Assembly (NCBI RefSeq): GCF_035918155.1
Contig: NZ_CP109327.1
Span: 3,162,001 to 3,226,000 of the forward strand
Reading direction: 5' to 3'
From: Streptomyces sp. NBC_01591
GTDB taxonomy: Bacteria > Actinomycetota > Actinomycetes > Streptomycetales > Streptomycetaceae
Length of the DNA stretch: 64,000 bases
Positions 54,235 to 62,853 of the stretch are shown piece by piece; the first letter of the stretch is position 1, and every line of letters starts with the position of its first letter. The position numbers were made by a program, and so were the translations under genes. The notes beneath the pieces are model-generated. The model was given only the letters and a program-made list of their open reading frames with translations, did no database searches and was not told where the DNA came from.

Positions 54235-54609
54235 TTGACGAGCGCTCAGCCGGTCCGGCACTCCGAGGCATACCGCTGCGGCCGGCTCTACGCGGCGGTC
54301 GCGGCCCTGCAGAGGCTCGCGCAGAACGAACACCATGGGCTGGGACAGCCGGGAGTCGCGGAGAAGGCCGCCGCGCGGCCGGAACCCCATCTGCGAGAGC
54401 CCCTGCGGGAGATCGTCCACTACCTGGTGCAGGCCCGGATCCGCGGTCAGGGAGCGGCGGCCGATCCGGTCTTCCGGTCGCTGACCGACTTCCTGCCACC
54501 GGCGAAGAACGTACCCACCAGCCTCAACGTCGACGAGCGGCCGGATTTCCACCGGGGCAGGGAGGAACAGGCGGCGCTCATCGCGAAGGAGCACCCGCCC
54601 CGCCGATGA
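54235..54609 (+). CDS. Small ORF resembling the C-terminal part of Cas8c/Csd1
   Basis: 124 codons from TTG 54235, which has GAGGGGG 3 nt upstream. It begins SEAYRCGRLYAAVAALQRLA, like the AYxxGRLLAxLExxQ block near the C-terminus of type I-C Cas8c, and ends FLPPAKNVPTSLNVDERPDF then GREEQAALI, which could align with the final FxLGYYHQ-type block. The match is by eye and partial. No other cas gene or repeat array is in the window. It could be a stand-alone small protein of another family. It runs head-on into a truncated TPP-enzyme gene. Confidence 0.4.
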   Translation: MTSAQPVRHSEAYRCGRLYAAVAALQRLAQNEHHGLGQPGVAEKAAARPEPHLREPLREIVHYLVQARIRGQGAAADPVFRSLTDFLPPAKNVPTSLNVDERPDFHRGREEQAALIAKEHPPRR

Positions 54610-54706
54610 ACCCGCGCCCGGAGCCGGGTACGCGGGCGGGCAGCGGGCCGATGCCTACAGATGCGTCGGCTCGAACATCCTCAGCAGGGCCGGGAGCACG
54701 ACCACC

Positions 54707-55150
54707 GAAGGGCGCCTTCTGGTCGCGCAGTTCGTGCAGGTGGCCGTGGCGTCCGCCGCCCAGGCCCGCGACGGGGATCTGGCTGGAGATCGCCAGCACG
54801 GGGGCGGAGGCGGCAGCCGCCTCCTGGAGCGCGGCGAGGGAGGTGAGGGCGCCCGGTCCGGTGGAGAGCAGCAGGGGCGCCACTTCCCCGGTGATGCGGC
54901 CGTACGCGTCGGCGGCGAAGCCCGCGTTGTTCTCGACGCGCAGCCCGATGTAGGTCAGCGAGGAGCGGCGCAGCGCGTCGAACATGCCGAGCGCGTGCTG
55001 GCCGGGCAGGCCGAAGACGGTGGTCGCGCCGAGGCCCTGGAGGGTCTCGACGACGAGGTCGCCGCCGTTGCGTCCGGCCGGGGGGTTCAGGGCGGCCGCG
55101 ATCTGCTCGGGGGTGAGCCGCGGCCGCTCGTCGTGGTGGCCGTGGCTCAC
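54707..55150 (-). pseudogene. N-terminal fragment of a TPP-dependent acetolactate-synthase-like enzyme
   Basis: GTG 55150 overlaps the agmatinase stop (GTGA). The first ~148 residues are a normal TPP-binding N-domain: DLVVETLQGLGATTVFGLPG, LRVENNAGFAADAYGRI, LLLSTGPGALTSLAALQEA, VLAISSQIP and HGHLHELRDQ. After about 54707 homology stops and the frame ends at 54578 in unrelated sequence. The central and C-terminal domains (~400 residues, with the ThDP motif) are absent, so the product cannot be active. Its normal position after speB suggests a lost agmatine or amino-acid-linked step. Confidence 0.85.
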
Positions 55151-56115
55151 TTCGTACGGGCCTCTGCGATCTGGCGGGACATGATCGTCGTCAGCTCGTA
55201 CGCCGTGTGGGAGGCGGCGACGGAGGTGATCTCGGCGTGGTCGTACGCGGGGGCGACCTCGACCAGGTCGGCGGAGACGAGGTTGCAGGAGGACAGCCCG
55301 CGGACGATTTCGAGGAGCTCGCGGGAGGTCAGGCCGCCGGCCTCGGGGGTGCCGGTGCCGGGCGCGTGCGCCGGGTCCAGGACGTCGATGTCGATGGAGA
55401 TGTAGAGCGGCCGGTCGCCGATGCGCTGGCGCAGCTGGTCGGCGACCTCGTCGACGCCGCGCCGCATGACGTCGGCGGAGGTGACGATGCCGAAGCCCAT
55501 CTTCGCGTCGTCGTCTAGGTCCTGCTTGCCGTAGAGCGGGCCGCGGGTGCCGACGTGGGAGAGCGCGGAGGTGTCGAGGATGCCCTCCTCGACGGCGCGG
55601 CGGAACGGGGTGCCGTGGGTGTACTCGGCGCCGAAGTAGGTGTCCCAGGTGTCGAGGTGCGCGTCGAAGTGGAGCAGCGCGACCGGGCCGTGCTTCTTGG
55701 CGACGGAACGCAGCAGCGGCAGCGCGATGGTGTGGTCGCCGCCGAGCGTCATCATGCGGGCGCCGGTGGAGAGCAGGTCGTCGGCCGCGGCCTCGATCGT
55801 CTCGACGGCCTCGTTGATGTTGAACGGGTTCGCGGCGATGTCACCGGCGTCGGCGACCTGTGCGAGTGCGAACGGCGAGGCGTCCTGCGCCGGGTTGTAC
55901 GGGCGCAGCAGGCGCGAGGCCTCACGGATCGCGTTGCCGCCGAAGCGGGCGCCGGGCCGGTAGGAGACACCGGTGTCGAAGGGCACGCCGACGACGGCGA
56001 CATCGGCAGTGCCGACCTCGTCGAGGCGGGGCAGCCGGGCGAACGTCGCGGGTCCGGCGTACCGCGGGACGCGGGAGGAGTCGATCGGACCGCGCGGCGT
56101 TTCGTTGCTGCTCAT
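55147..56115 (-). CDS. speB: Agmatinase
   Basis: 322 residues starting MSSNETPRG (ATG 56115, AAAGG upstream; the frame is open to 56244). A ureohydrolase with all manganese ligands visible: [32 protein letters not shown], plus [17 protein letters not shown]. It hydrolyses agmatine to putrescine and urea; guanidino acids with similar shape are alternatives in this family. It is divergent from a PucR regulator, and followed by the truncated TPP enzyme, with which it overlaps. Confidence 0.92.
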   Translation of the reverse strand: MSSNETPRGPIDSSRVPRYAGPATFARLPRLDEVGTADVAVVGVPFDTGVSYRPGARFGGNAIREASRLLRPYNPAQDASPFALAQVADAGDIAANPFNINEAVETIEAAADDLLSTGARMMTLGGDHTIALPLLRSVAKKHGPVALLHFDAHLDTWDTYFGAEYTHGTPFRRAVEEGILDTSALSHVGTRGPLYGKQDLDDDAKMGFGIVTSADVMRRGVDEVADQLRQRIGDRPLYISIDIDVLDPAHAPGTGTPEAGGLTSRELLEIVRGLSSCNLVSADLVEVAPAYDHAEITSVAASHTAYELTTIMSRQIAEARTK

Positions 56116-56241
56116 GGGGTGCCTTTCTTGTTGCGATGCGTGGTGACGCTGAGGCGGTGCGCGCGTTGTGTCACGTGCGCGCGCACGTCGTACATGGTGA
56201 AGACGGTAGGTGGTCCGCAGGCGGCACTGAAGTGTACGTTT

Positions 56242-56269
56242 CATCCATAATCGAAGTCACCTATGGATG
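56242..56269. promoter_or_regulatory. Inverted repeat in the speB-pucR divergent region
   Basis: CATCCATA (56242-56249) and TATGGATG (56262-56269) are perfect 8-bp arms with a 12-nt spacer; a further CCATCCAT half-site follows at 56272-56279. The repeats overlap the start of the PucR gene, so autoregulation together with control of speB is likely. Confidence 0.65.
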
Positions 56270-57771
56270 GACCATCCATGCCGGAATCCCTGGTCGGGCC
56301 CACCCCGCCCGCTTCCCTCTCCCCTTCCGCTCCCTCGGCTCCTCCCACTCCCCCGATCCCGCTCAGCGAGCTGCTCGCCCACGAAGAGCTGGGGCTGCAC
56401 CGGATCGCGGGTCCGGCCGAGGCGGATCTGCTGTGGGTGCACACCTCGGAGATGGCCGACCCGTACCCGTATCTGCTCGGCGGTGAGCTGCTGCTGAGCG
56501 CCGGGGTGCAGCTGAAGGACCCGGACGCGTACGTGGCCCGGCTGGTGGAGGCGGGGGCGGCGGCGCTCGGTTTCGGGGTGACGCCGGTGTTCGACACGGT
56601 GCCGCGGGCGCTGATCGAGGCGTGCGACCGGCACGGTCTGCCGCTGCTGGAGGTGCCGCCCGAGACCCCGTTCACGGCGATCGCCCGTGCGGTGTGGCGG
56701 CTGATGGCCGAGGCCCGGCACCGCGAGCTGCGCCGGGTGACCCGGGCCCAGCAGGCCCTGGCCACGGCTGCGGCCCGGCCGGACCCGGTCCCGGCGGTGC
56801 TGCACCAGCTGGCGGCTCAGCTGGAGGGCCGGACGGCGCTGCTCTCCGCGGACGGCGAGGTGCTGCACGCCTCCGGCCGCCGCCCCGCTTCCGATGTCGG
56901 GGCGGCGCTGGCCAGGCTCGTCCGGGTGGTCTCCGCCGGGGCGCGCCCCGCCCCGATGTCCGCCACCGACACGTTGCGGGACACCCATCTGTCCGCGTAC
57001 GCGCTGGGCGGCGGGCAGGGGCTCGTCCTGGCGCTGGCGACGGACCGGCGCGAGGCGGGCGACCACACCGTCGCCGGAGTCGCGGTCGTCCTGCTCTCCC
57101 TGCTGACCGCCCCGCACCAGGGCGCGGACGCCGCGGGCCGGTCGGCCGCCCTGGTACGGATGCTGCTGGGCGCGGACCCGCAGGACGTCGCGCCGCTGCT
57201 CGGTGGTGCCGAGCAGTGGACGGTGGTGCACGCGCGCCGCAGCGGCGACGGCCCGGTCGACCCGCTCACCACCGGGGCGCTGGGCGCCGCCCTCGGTTCG
57301 GCCCTGGTCGACGCGGGCCGGGGCGGTGACGCCGTACGGGTACTGATCCCCGGCGCCGACCGGATCACCCCGCAGCCCGGCTGGACGCTCGGCGCGTCCG
57401 CCCCCGCGCCCATCACGGCCCTCGACCTCGCCGACGACCAGGCCTCCCGCGCGCTGGGCCGCGCCGTCGCCACCCGCACCCCGCTGGCTCACCACCACGC
57501 CGACGGCGGGGCCGGCCTGGCCGCGCTGATCCCTCCGGACCGCGCCGAGGCGCACGCCCGCGCCCTCCTCGCCCCGCTGACCGAGCCCCTGACCGAGACC
57601 CTGCGCTGCTGGCTGAGCCTCCACGGCAGCTGGGACCGCACGGCCACGGCCCTGCGGATCCACCGCAACACGGTCCGCCAGCGCATCGCCCGCTGCGCGG
57701 CCCTGCTGGACGCGGACCTGGACGACATGGACGTACGGACGGAGCTGTGGTTCGCGCTACGGGTGCGGTGA
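56263..57771 (+). CDS. PucR family transcriptional regulator
   Basis: About 502 residues (497 if the ATG at 56278 is used). The N-terminal PucR domain has IPLSELLAHEELGLHRIAG, WVHTSEMADPYPYLLGGELLL, and FGVTPVFDTVPRALIEACDRHGLPLLEVP. A GGDEF-like CdaR middle region follows. The C-terminal HTH_30 has LRCWLSLHGSWDRTATALRIH and RNTVRQRIARCAALLDADLDD. It is a purine/nitrogen-type regulator that faces agmatinase. The inverted repeat over its start codon suggests that it controls its own and the speB promoter. No ribosome site is clear, so the exact start is uncertain. Confidence 0.88.
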   Translation: MDGPSMPESLVGPTPPASLSPSAPSAPPTPPIPLSELLAHEELGLHRIAGPAEADLLWVHTSEMADPYPYLLGGELLLSAGVQLKDPDAYVARLVEAGAAALGFGVTPVFDTVPRALIEACDRHGLPLLEVPPETPFTAIARAVWRLMAEARHRELRRVTRAQQALATAAARPDPVPAVLHQLAAQLEGRTALLSADGEVLHASGRRPASDVGAALARLVRVVSAGARPAPMSATDTLRDTHLSAYALGGGQGLVLALATDRREAGDHTVAGVAVVLLSLLTAPHQGADAAGRSAALVRMLLGADPQDVAPLLGGAEQWTVVHARRSGDGPVDPLTTGALGAALGSALVDAGRGGDAVRVLIPGADRITPQPGWTLGASAPAPITALDLADDQASRALGRAVATRTPLAHHHADGGAGLAALIPPDRAEAHARALLAPLTEPLTETLRCWLSLHGSWDRTATALRIHRNTVRQRIARCAALLDADLDDMDVRTELWFALRVR

Positions 57772-57816
57772 TCAGCGCGGGTGTGGTGAGCGGGGCGAGG
57801 AGCGCGCGGACGTTCG

Positions 57817-57960
57817 CTACCGCAGGCCGAGGCAGGGCAGCCAGTCGCGCGGGGCGCCGTGGGTGGCGGTGAGCAGGGCGCCGAGCGCGCCCGGGCCCCC
57901 GTTGAGCAGGGAGGTCTGCGCCCGGCCGGGTGCGAGGGCCGTCGTCGGTGAGGTGCAGCG
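57817..57960 (-). pseudogene. Decayed ORF tail, possibly LanC-like
   Basis: The reverse strand ends in TSLLNGGPGALGALLTATHG and APRDWLPCLGLR before the TAG at 57817. A frameshift lies just upstream, as LHLTDDGPRTRPGADLP continues in another frame. The LLNGGPGAL and WLPCLGLR elements recall the end of LanC-like or lanthipeptide-modification proteins, but the piece is too short to be sure. No start or upstream domain is left. Confidence 0.4.
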
Positions 57961-58198
57961 GGGCGAGCGCGGTCGCCGGGTCGGCGGTCCGCAGGTCCTG
58001 CTCAGCGGCCCGGGTGCGTACGCGTGAACGTTCTCAGTACGCGACCGGGGTTCGCGCCGGTGCGCGCAGGAGCGCCGCGATCTTCGAAGCGGGCTTCGAG
58101 CGCCCCTGTTTCCGCCTGTCTGCGCAGGTCGCGGCCGTGCCACGCTGCTGGTGACCAGGGCGCGGAGCCCTGGCCCCCATCAGGAAAGAGGCCTCGTC

Positions 58199-58588
58199 AT
58201 GAACCGCTTCACCGCGCTCGCCGTCACCTCTCTCACCCTGGCCCTGGGCCTCGGTACCGGACCCGTCGCGGTCGCGGCCACCGAGAACGCCGCTGCCGAG
58301 AGCGCCAGGGCTTCCTACAGCTGCAGCCCCGGGTATTTCTGTATCTACAGCGACTGGAACGGAGGTGGTACCCGCTGCCAGTGGTCCGACGAGCGGCGGG
58401 CGAATACCGCCGACGACTGCTCCTTCATCCAGCGCGGCCAGAACGTCCGCTCCGTGTGGAACGCGACCGGGCACAAGGTGCAGTACTACACCCAGACCAA
58501 CTACAACTCCCGGGTCGGATCCACCCCCGCCGGAAAGGGCGGCAACCTCCAGGGGAACTACCAGATCCGCTCCTTCAAGCCCCAGTAG
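58199..58588 (+). CDS. Secreted peptidase inhibitor, family I36 (SMPI-like)
   Basis: 129 residues: signal peptide (MNRFTALAVTSLTLALGLG, cut near AVAATEN) and a crystallin-like Greek-key domain with SYSCSPGYFCIYSDWNGGGTRC, TADDCSFIQRGQNVRSVWN and YYTQTNYNSRVG. Four Cys fit two disulphides as in the Streptomyces metalloproteinase inhibitor. It probably blocks metalloproteases outside the cell or stabilises the wall. AGGAAAGAGG before the ATG; a long hairpin terminator follows. Confidence 0.88.
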   Translation: MNRFTALAVTSLTLALGLGTGPVAVAATENAAAESARASYSCSPGYFCIYSDWNGGGTRCQWSDERRANTADDCSFIQRGQNVRSVWNATGHKVQYYTQTNYNSRVGSTPAGKGGNLQGNYQIRSFKPQ

Positions 58589-58623
58589 GCGGCCGAGCCC
58601 CAGCAGGCGGCGGCAAACACGGT

Positions 58624-58662
58624 GGAAAGTCCTTCCCGGCCACCGGCCGGGGAGGACTTTCC
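58624..58662 (+). terminator. 18-bp hairpin terminator
   Basis: Arms at 58624-58641 and 58645-58662 are complementary over 18 bp with one G-U pair and a 3-nt ACC loop, 36 nt after the I36 inhibitor gene. Confidence 0.8.
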
Positions 58663-58750
58663 GCGTGTCCGCGGCCGGACGGCCCGCGCGGGCGTGCTGC
58701 GCATCACCCTGGACAGCGCCAGTGACTGTTGGGTAACTTTTAAACCATCT

Positions 58751-58766
58751 GAGCAAGCGCTTAGCC
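58751..58766. promoter_or_regulatory. Palindromic operator upstream of acyl-CoA dehydrogenase
   Basis: GAGCAAGCGCTTAGCC, centred on AAGCGCTT, 45 nt before the acyl-CoA dehydrogenase start. Palindromes with this core precede many actinobacterial fatty-acid degradation genes and are bound by TetR-type FadR/LiuR-like repressors. The TetR gene at 62854 is a candidate. Confidence 0.6.
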
Positions 58767-58810
58767 AGTCCGGCCGAAGCTCACCCGAAGCTGACCAAGG
58801 AGGCACCCCC

Positions 58811-59968
58811 GTGCGCCGTACGGTATTCAACGAGGACCACGAGGCGTTCCGGGAGACCATCCGCGCCTTCATCGAGGCCGAGGTCGCCCCCGTCTACGAC
58901 GAGTGGTTCGCGGCCGGCCAGGTGCCCCGCGACTTCTACTACAAGCTCGCCGAGCTGGGCATATTCGGCATCGAGGTGCCGGAGGAGTTCGGCGGCGCCG
59001 GGGTCGAGTCCTTCAAGTTCGAGGCGATCATCTCCGAGGAGTGCGCCCGCGCGGCCGTCAACTTCGGCGGCTCCGGCGTGCACGTGCTGCTCTGCCTGCC
59101 GTACATCAAGGCGTACGCCACCGAGGAGCAGAAGAAGCGCTGGCTGCCGGACTTCGTCACCGGCAAGACGATGTACGCCATCGCCATGACCGAGCCGGGC
59201 ACCGGTTCCGACCTGGCCGGCATGAAGACCACCGCCAAGCTCTCCGAGGACGGCACGCACTACATCCTCAACGGCGCCAAGACGTTCATCACCGGTGGCG
59301 TCCACGCCGACCGGGTCATCGTCTGCGCCCGCACCGACGCGCCCAGGGCGGACGACCGCCGGCACGGCATCTCGCTCCTCGTCGTCGACACCAAGGCCGA
59401 GGGCTACTCGGTCGGCCGCAAGCTCGACAAGCTGGGCCTGCGCACCTCCGACACCGCCGAGTTGGCCTTCGTCGACGTCAAGGTGCCGGTCGAGGACCTC
59501 CTCGGCGAGGAGAACAAGGGCTTCTCCTACCTCGGCCAGAACCTGCCGCAGGAGCGCCTCGGCATCGCCGTCGGCGCGTACGCCCAGGCCAAGGCCGCCG
59601 TCCGGTTCGCCCAGAGTTACGTGTCGGAGCGCACCGTCTTCGGCAAGACCGTCGCGTCCTTCCAGAACACCAAGTTCGAACTGGCCGCCTGCCAGGCCGA
59701 GGTGGACGCCGCCGAGGCCGTCTGCGACCGCGCCATCGAGGCCCACGACGCCGGTGAGCTGACCGCCGCCGAGGCCGCCTCCGCGAAGCTGTTCTGCACC
59801 GAGGTCGCGCACCGCGTCATCGACAAGTGCCTCCAGTTGCACGGCGGCTACGGCTACATGAACGAGTACCCGATCGCCCGCCTCTACGCGGACAATCGGG
59901 TCAACCGCATCTACGGCGGCACCAGCGAGGTCATGAAGTCGATCATCGCCAAGTCCATGGGCCTCTGA
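58811..59968 (+). CDS. Acyl-CoA dehydrogenase
   Basis: 385 residues from GTG 58811 (AAGGAGG 9 nt upstream). It has MTEPGTGSDLAGMKTTAK, LNGAKTFITGG, LGLRTSDTAELAFVDVKVP, FQNTKFELA and HGGYGYMNEYPIARLYADNR. The end reads RIYGGTSEVMK with Gly at the position where medium-chain enzymes have the catalytic Glu, while LPQERLG (Glu248) supplies the Glu as in the long-chain and isovaleryl-type enzymes. So it belongs to that subgroup; FAD-dependent alpha-beta oxidation of an acyl-CoA is expected. It is the first gene of a run with thioesterase II and a CDF transporter. Confidence 0.93.
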   Translation: MRRTVFNEDHEAFRETIRAFIEAEVAPVYDEWFAAGQVPRDFYYKLAELGIFGIEVPEEFGGAGVESFKFEAIISEECARAAVNFGGSGVHVLLCLPYIKAYATEEQKKRWLPDFVTGKTMYAIAMTEPGTGSDLAGMKTTAKLSEDGTHYILNGAKTFITGGVHADRVIVCARTDAPRADDRRHGISLLVVDTKAEGYSVGRKLDKLGLRTSDTAELAFVDVKVPVEDLLGEENKGFSYLGQNLPQERLGIAVGAYAQAKAAVRFAQSYVSERTVFGKTVASFQNTKFELAACQAEVDAAEAVCDRAIEAHDAGELTAAEAASAKLFCTEVAHRVIDKCLQLHGGYGYMNEYPIARLYADNRVNRIYGGTSEVMKSIIAKSMGL

Positions 59969-59987
59969 GAGCGGCTACGTTCGTTCC

Positions 59988-60863
59988 ATGAGCGCAGCAC
60001 TCGACTCCCTGCTCGATCTGCTCGACCTGGAGCAGATCGAGCGGGACATCTTCCGGGGTACGAGCCGTTCGGCGGTCGTGCCCCGCGTCTTCGGCGGCCA
60101 GGTCGCGGCCCAGGCCCTGGTCGCCGCGGGCCGTACCGTCCCCGCCGACCGGACCGCCCACTCCCTGCACTCCTACTTCCTCCGGATGGGCGACCCGGGC
60201 GCGCCGATCGTCTACAGCGTCGACCGCATCCGCGACGGCCGCTCCTTCACCACCCGGCGGGTCGTCGCCGTCCAGCACGGCCAGCCGATCTTCCATCTCT
60301 CGGCCTCGTTCCAGACGTACGAGGAGGGCCTGGAGCACCAGGCGGCCATGCCGCCCGCCCCGGACCCGGAGACTCTGCCCACGGCGGCGCAGCTGCTGCC
60401 CCGGTACGCGGACCGCTTCAGCGAGCCGGGGGTCGTGGACCGGCTGATCGAGGCGCGGGCCGCGGTCGACCTGCGGTACGTGGACGCCCCGCCCTTCGGC
60501 AGCGTCGGCGAACCGCGTGAGCCCCGCTCCCAGGTGTGGTTCCGCACCAACGGCAAGCTCGTGGACGATCCGCTGCTCCATGTCTGCATGGCGACGTACG
60601 TCTCCGACATGACGCTGCTCGACTCGGTGCTCCTCGCCCACGGTCGCGGGGGCTGGGCCGTCGGCGACGTGGTCGGCGCGAGCCTGGACCACGCGATGTG
60701 GTTCCACCGGCCGTTCCGGGCCGACGAATGGCTGCTGTACGACCAGGAGTCACCGTCCGCGTCCGGCGGGCGCGGGCTCGGTCAGGCCCGGATCTACACG
60801 CAGGACGGCTGGCTGGCGATCACCGTCATCCAGGAGGGCGTGGTCCGCGTCCCCCGGGACTGA
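59988..60863 (+). CDS. tesB: Acyl-CoA thioesterase II
   Basis: 291 residues, a double hot-dog protein. The first half has RSAVVPRVFGGQVAAQALVAA and AHSLHSYFLRMGDP, FHLSASFQ; the second half has VWFRTNGKLVDDPLLHVCM, YVSDMTLLDSVLLAHG, SLDHAMWFHRPFRADEWLLY and GRIYTQDG-like GLGQARIYTQDGWL. All family motifs, including the Asp in SLDHAMWFH, are present. It hydrolyses acyl-CoA to free acid and CoA. It starts 19 nt after the acyl-CoA dehydrogenase gene, so likely co-transcribed with it. Confidence 0.93.
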   Translation: MSAALDSLLDLLDLEQIERDIFRGTSRSAVVPRVFGGQVAAQALVAAGRTVPADRTAHSLHSYFLRMGDPGAPIVYSVDRIRDGRSFTTRRVVAVQHGQPIFHLSASFQTYEEGLEHQAAMPPAPDPETLPTAAQLLPRYADRFSEPGVVDRLIEARAAVDLRYVDAPPFGSVGEPREPRSQVWFRTNGKLVDDPLLHVCMATYVSDMTLLDSVLLAHGRGGWAVGDVVGASLDHAMWFHRPFRADEWLLYDQESPSASGGRGLGQARIYTQDGWLAITVIQEGVVRVPRD

Positions 60864-60915
60864 CGCGTCCCGCGTCGGCGGGCCGCGGGCCGCCGGTTCG
60901 GACATACTCCCCACC

Positions 60916-61914
60916 ATGGGCGACGAGACCGTGGACGAAGCCGTGAGCGACGCGAAGACCGGTGGCGGGGAGTCCACGTTCACGGTCGTCGTCGCGGCGG
61001 TCGCCAATCTCGGCATCGCCGTGGCGAAGGCCGTCGCCGGGCTGATCAGCGGGTCGAGCGCGATGCTCTCCGAGGCGGCGCACTCGGTCGCCGACACGGT
61101 CACCGAGCTGCTGCTGCTCACCGCGCTGAAACGCAGCGAGAAGCCTGCGGACGAGGAACACCCGCTGGGCTACGGCCCGGAACGCTACATCTGGGCGATG
61201 CTCGCCTCCGTGGCCACGTTCGTGGGCGGTGCGGTCTTCTCCGTCTACGACGGCGTCCACACCCTCGCGGCGGGCGAGGAGCTCGGCGATCCGCTCATCT
61301 CGTACATCGTGCTCGCGGTGGCCTTCCTGCTGGAGGGCTACTCGCTGCGCACCGGGCTCCGGCAGGTCCGCGGCGAGGCCGCGCGGCTGCGGGCGCCCGT
61401 CAAGCACTACCTCCGCCACACCGCCGACACCGCGGTCAAGGCGGTGGTGATGGAGGACTCGGCGGCGCTGGCTGGTCTGCTGCTCGCCGCGGGCGGACTG
61501 CTCGGCGGCCAGCTGACCGGCTCCGGGGTCTGGGACGGCATCGCGTCGATCCTGATCGGTCTGCTGCTGGTGTACGTGGCCTGGGTGCTGGGCCGGTCCA
61601 ACGCCCAGCTGCTGATCGGCCGTCCGGTGCCGAAGCCGATGCGCGCCGGCATCCGCGAGGAACTGCTCTCCGTCCCGCACATCATCGACGTACTGGAACT
61701 CACCACGCTCATCCAGGGCCCGACCGAGATCCTGATCGCCGCGAAGATCGACTTCCGGGACGCCTCGACCGCCGAACAGATCGAGTGGGCGTGCGAGGAG
61801 GCGGAGGAACAGCTGCGGGAGCGCTATCCGCCGATCCGCCGGGTGTACCTGGACCCGACCCCGGGCCTGAGGCAGCGGCGCGGGGCGGACGGGGCCGGTA
61901 CCGGGGCACTCTGA
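60916..61914 (+). CDS. Cation diffusion facilitator family transporter
   Basis: 332 residues with six membrane helices and a C-terminal cytoplasmic domain. The metal site motifs are SEAAHSVADTVTE in helix 2 (His/Asp) and KHYLRHTADTAVKAVVMEDSAAL around helix 5. The C-terminal domain includes ILIAAKIDFRDAST. It exports a divalent metal (zinc, iron or manganese) in exchange for protons; the sequence does not fix which. It follows tesB by 52 nt, with no visible functional link. Confidence 0.88.
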   Translation: MGDETVDEAVSDAKTGGGESTFTVVVAAVANLGIAVAKAVAGLISGSSAMLSEAAHSVADTVTELLLLTALKRSEKPADEEHPLGYGPERYIWAMLASVATFVGGAVFSVYDGVHTLAAGEELGDPLISYIVLAVAFLLEGYSLRTGLRQVRGEAARLRAPVKHYLRHTADTAVKAVVMEDSAALAGLLLAAGGLLGGQLTGSGVWDGIASILIGLLLVYVAWVLGRSNAQLLIGRPVPKPMRAGIREELLSVPHIIDVLELTTLIQGPTEILIAAKIDFRDASTAEQIEWACEEAEEQLRERYPPIRRVYLDPTPGLRQRRGADGAGTGAL

Positions 61915-61963
61915 CCGGGCCGGCGCCCACAGCTCTTCGTGCCGTACGGCCGTACGGCCCCGA

Positions 61964-62749
61964 TCAGTCCTGGATCAGCCCCGCCGCGCCCAGCAGGTAC
62001 TCCGTCATCGGGTCGTAGAACCGCGGGTCCAGCACATGGTCGTCCAGCGGGACGGCCACCTGGAGCGTCCCCTCCGCCTCGCCGAGGAAGAGCGCCGGGT
62101 CGTTGCAGTCCGCGTACCCCACCGCGTCCAGGCCTCGCTGCGCCGCGCACCCCGCCCATCCGTGGTCGGCGACGACCAGGTCCGGCAGAGGTCTGCCCTC
62201 GCGCTCCAGGCCGTCCAGGATGGCGGCCATCGGGGCGGGCGAGTGCGTGTGCCAGAGGGTCGCGCCGCGCTCCTGCACCGCGACGTCCGCGAACTGGAAC
62301 ACCATGCCCTCGTCGGCGATCAGCCCCCCGGGGATCCGTACGATCTCGCATCCGGCGGCCCGCAGCGCGTCCGCGGTCTGCCGGTGCACATCGAGGAGCC
62401 CGCCCGGGTGCCCGGTCGCGAACAGCACCCGCTCCGACCCCGCCGCCGCCTTCCGCAGCCGCGCCGCCATCCGCTCCAGGGCGTCGACCGTGAGCTCCGG
62501 GTCGATGGTGTCCTGCCCGAAGCGGTGCTCCGGGTCGTCGCTGACCCCGCAGCGCTCGGCCATCACCGCCAGCACGTCCTGCTCGTCCCGCCACCGGTCC
62601 CCGAGCTCCAGGCCCAGCCAGTAGTGGCGGTCGCCGTTGGCGAGCTTGCGGTAGTGGGAGAGGTTGTTGTCGCGCGGTGTGGCGACGTCTCCGGCGATAC
62701 GCGTACGGACGAGGTGTTCGACGAGGGCGGCACGGCTGGGTATCGGCAT
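61964..62749 (-). CDS. Conserved actinobacterial protein, annotated phosphatase
   Basis: 261 residues, soluble, no signal peptide. Motifs that can be seen: LSHYRKLANGDRHYWLGLELGDRW, FATGHPGGLLDVHRQ, VFQFADVAVQERGATLWHTHSP, DLVVADHGWAGCAAQRGLDAVG and YADCNDPALFLGEAEG. Related streptomycete proteins are labelled phosphatase, but I see no HAD DxDx(T/V), histidine-phosphatase RHG or PTP signature. The repeated His/Asp motifs (GHPGG, ADHGWAG) suggest a metal-binding hydrolase. Function remains open. Confidence 0.7.
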   Translation of the reverse strand: MPIPSRAALVEHLVRTRIAGDVATPRDNNLSHYRKLANGDRHYWLGLELGDRWRDEQDVLAVMAERCGVSDDPEHRFGQDTIDPELTVDALERMAARLRKAAAGSERVLFATGHPGGLLDVHRQTADALRAAGCEIVRIPGGLIADEGMVFQFADVAVQERGATLWHTHSPAPMAAILDGLEREGRPLPDLVVADHGWAGCAAQRGLDAVGYADCNDPALFLGEAEGTLQVAVPLDDHVLDPRFYDPMTEYLLGAAGLIQD

Positions 62750-62853
62750 GCACCCATTGTGCCGTCAGGTGTGCGCAGTGTGCTGGGTGTCTTGCACGAC
62801 GGACCGATCGGACCTGCCTGCCGCCGCTTTTGGCCTGATCCGAACGAGAGGCC

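Noticed and set aside
54235..54609. CRISPR array near the Cas8c-like ORF
   Set aside because: No repeated 28-37-nt units with spacers were found around it or elsewhere in the window.
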